Below are positions 24,180-24,948 of a DNA stretch of 24,948 nucleotides, one piece after another. The notes under the pieces were generated by a model that saw only the letters and a program-made list of their open reading frames with translations, was not told where the DNA came from and did not search any database. This DNA comes from Branchiostoma floridae (taxonomy: Eukaryota > Chordata > Leptocardii > Amphioxiformes > Branchiostomatidae), in NCBI RefSeq assembly GCF_000003815.2, contig NC_049996.1, forward strand, positions 18,361,074 to 18,386,021, given 5' to 3'. The translations under genes were made by a program, and so were the position numbers. How positions within the stretch are numbered: the stretch's first letter is position 1; every line of letters begins with the position of its first letter.

Positions 24180-24948
24180 GTTAGCTACTAGTATCGTTTA
24201 ATTCACCTCGATGTATCATTGCAGCCAGTAGGTACCAACTTTTGAGTAATGAGGCTGTTTAGGTACTCGTGGCAACTCCCCGGAAACGGGACCTCAACGT
24301 TTATTTACTACGTTTTACTCCCTTCCGAAAGACGTATGCGATCCGGTACAACATGTCCGGAGCTGAGCTGAGTAGCCTGGGTACTAATCTCCAACCAGAT
24401 CCACGGTACGTAATGTATAGTATCAAACTTCCCGTAGGATCTGGCTTCATTCGATTTCAATAAAGGCTATTAGCATCCAATTGTTGCCTAATCAAACTGT
24501 GCTTACTGTGTAGGTGTTAATTGCCCACCTTCCTGTTTGGTGTGGATCTCCTACAGGGATGTGCGCGGGTCAATGAACTTGTCCCAATGAAGATATAAAT
24601 TGCTCGTAAAATCATTAGCACCTCGGATATTCGCGTAGCCGTTAATATAGCACAGGAAGGGGCAGAGACACCTTTATTCAATAGAAATGCTCCTCCCTGT
24701 TCGAGTGAAGGCAGATCTCCGGTGCCCGTTTGACTCCCTTAGCCGGCTACACTCCTTGGCCAGCTTTGATGCTATCTTATGGCACCGTAGGATCTGCTTG
24801 GAGATTACCTGGGTACCACCCGGGTAGTAGTTCGCTCCTATCATATCGGCTTGCTTCTGAACAGCAGAGAAGCAACTGTCTGTATATAGTGTTTGATAAG
24901 TGTCAGAGCGAGAAGTGTATCACTATCAATAAACGCCGGAGCGAACTA
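24180..24948. other. Unassigned sequence, possibly LTR or MITE material
   Basis: No gene supported. It contains two AATAAA signals (about 24459 and 24929), a TATA-like CTGTATATAG about 50 bp before the second, and an 11-bp inverted pair TAGTTCGCTCC (24826-24836) / GGAGCGAACTA (24938-24948). The TATA/AATAAA spacing is what an LTR would show, but no second LTR or primer site is within the window. Confidence 0.3.

Noticed and set aside
24269-24463. 64-codon plus-strand frame ending at an AATAAA
   Set aside because: No recognisable family, no splice context; the AATAAA overlap with the stop is probably chance.

Overview
The window looks like intron-rich metazoan genomic DNA, most likely amphioxus (Branchiostoma) or a close relative. 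The evidence is many short exons with GT-AG introns, a very dense load of miniature DNA transposons, tRNA-derived SINEs and non-LTR retrotransposon pieces, and a membrane protein architecture (cytoplasmic tail, TM, 'TVDALK' coiled coil, extracellular domain) that I associate with amphioxus. The species call is inference; the metazoan call is firm. All host genes I can support are on the minus strand.

Positions 1-13,721 (minus) carry the 5' part of the gene for the DNA polymerase epsilon catalytic subunit (POLE). Fourteen consecutive coding exons assemble with matching splice phases into the first 481 residues. They cover the N-terminal domain and the 3'-5' proofreading exonuclease with its Exo I, II and III motifs. 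The polymerase active-site motifs lie beyond the left edge. About 71 bp upstream of the start codon is a perfect palindromic E2F site, with a CCAAT box just above it, as expected of an S-phase gene. The POLE introns are packed with repeats: CAGGG-ended elements with 5-bp target duplications, a hAT element with an 8-bp duplication, LINE and SINE fragments, and a 136-bp-period minisatellite in intron 4 that contains six copies of the start of exon 5.

Positions 13,722-15,755 are the intergenic region, with two long foldback hairpins and a nested CAGGG-type element ending 5 bp before the TSD that abuts the next gene's stop codon.

Positions 15,756-23,250 (minus) hold a second, five-exon gene for a predicted 630-residue type II membrane protein. 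It has a cytoplasmic tail with three copies of a tyrosine-containing repeat, one membrane segment, a coiled-coil stalk built from 14-residue units, and a C-terminal F5/8 type C (discoidin) domain that lacks both usual disulfide cysteines. I do not recognise it as a named gene; it reads like a cell-surface recognition receptor. Its third intron contains a 5'-truncated but uninterrupted CR1/L2/Jockey-group retrotransposon in the opposite orientation. A triplicated ~158-bp segment carrying a TATA sequence sits directly upstream of its start codon.

Positions 23,757-24,948 contain inverted repeats and possible LTR-like sequence but no gene I can support.

The two genes share no obvious pathway. 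The most unusual items are the receptor-like gene, its triplicated promoter-like segment, and the exon-derived minisatellite in POLE.
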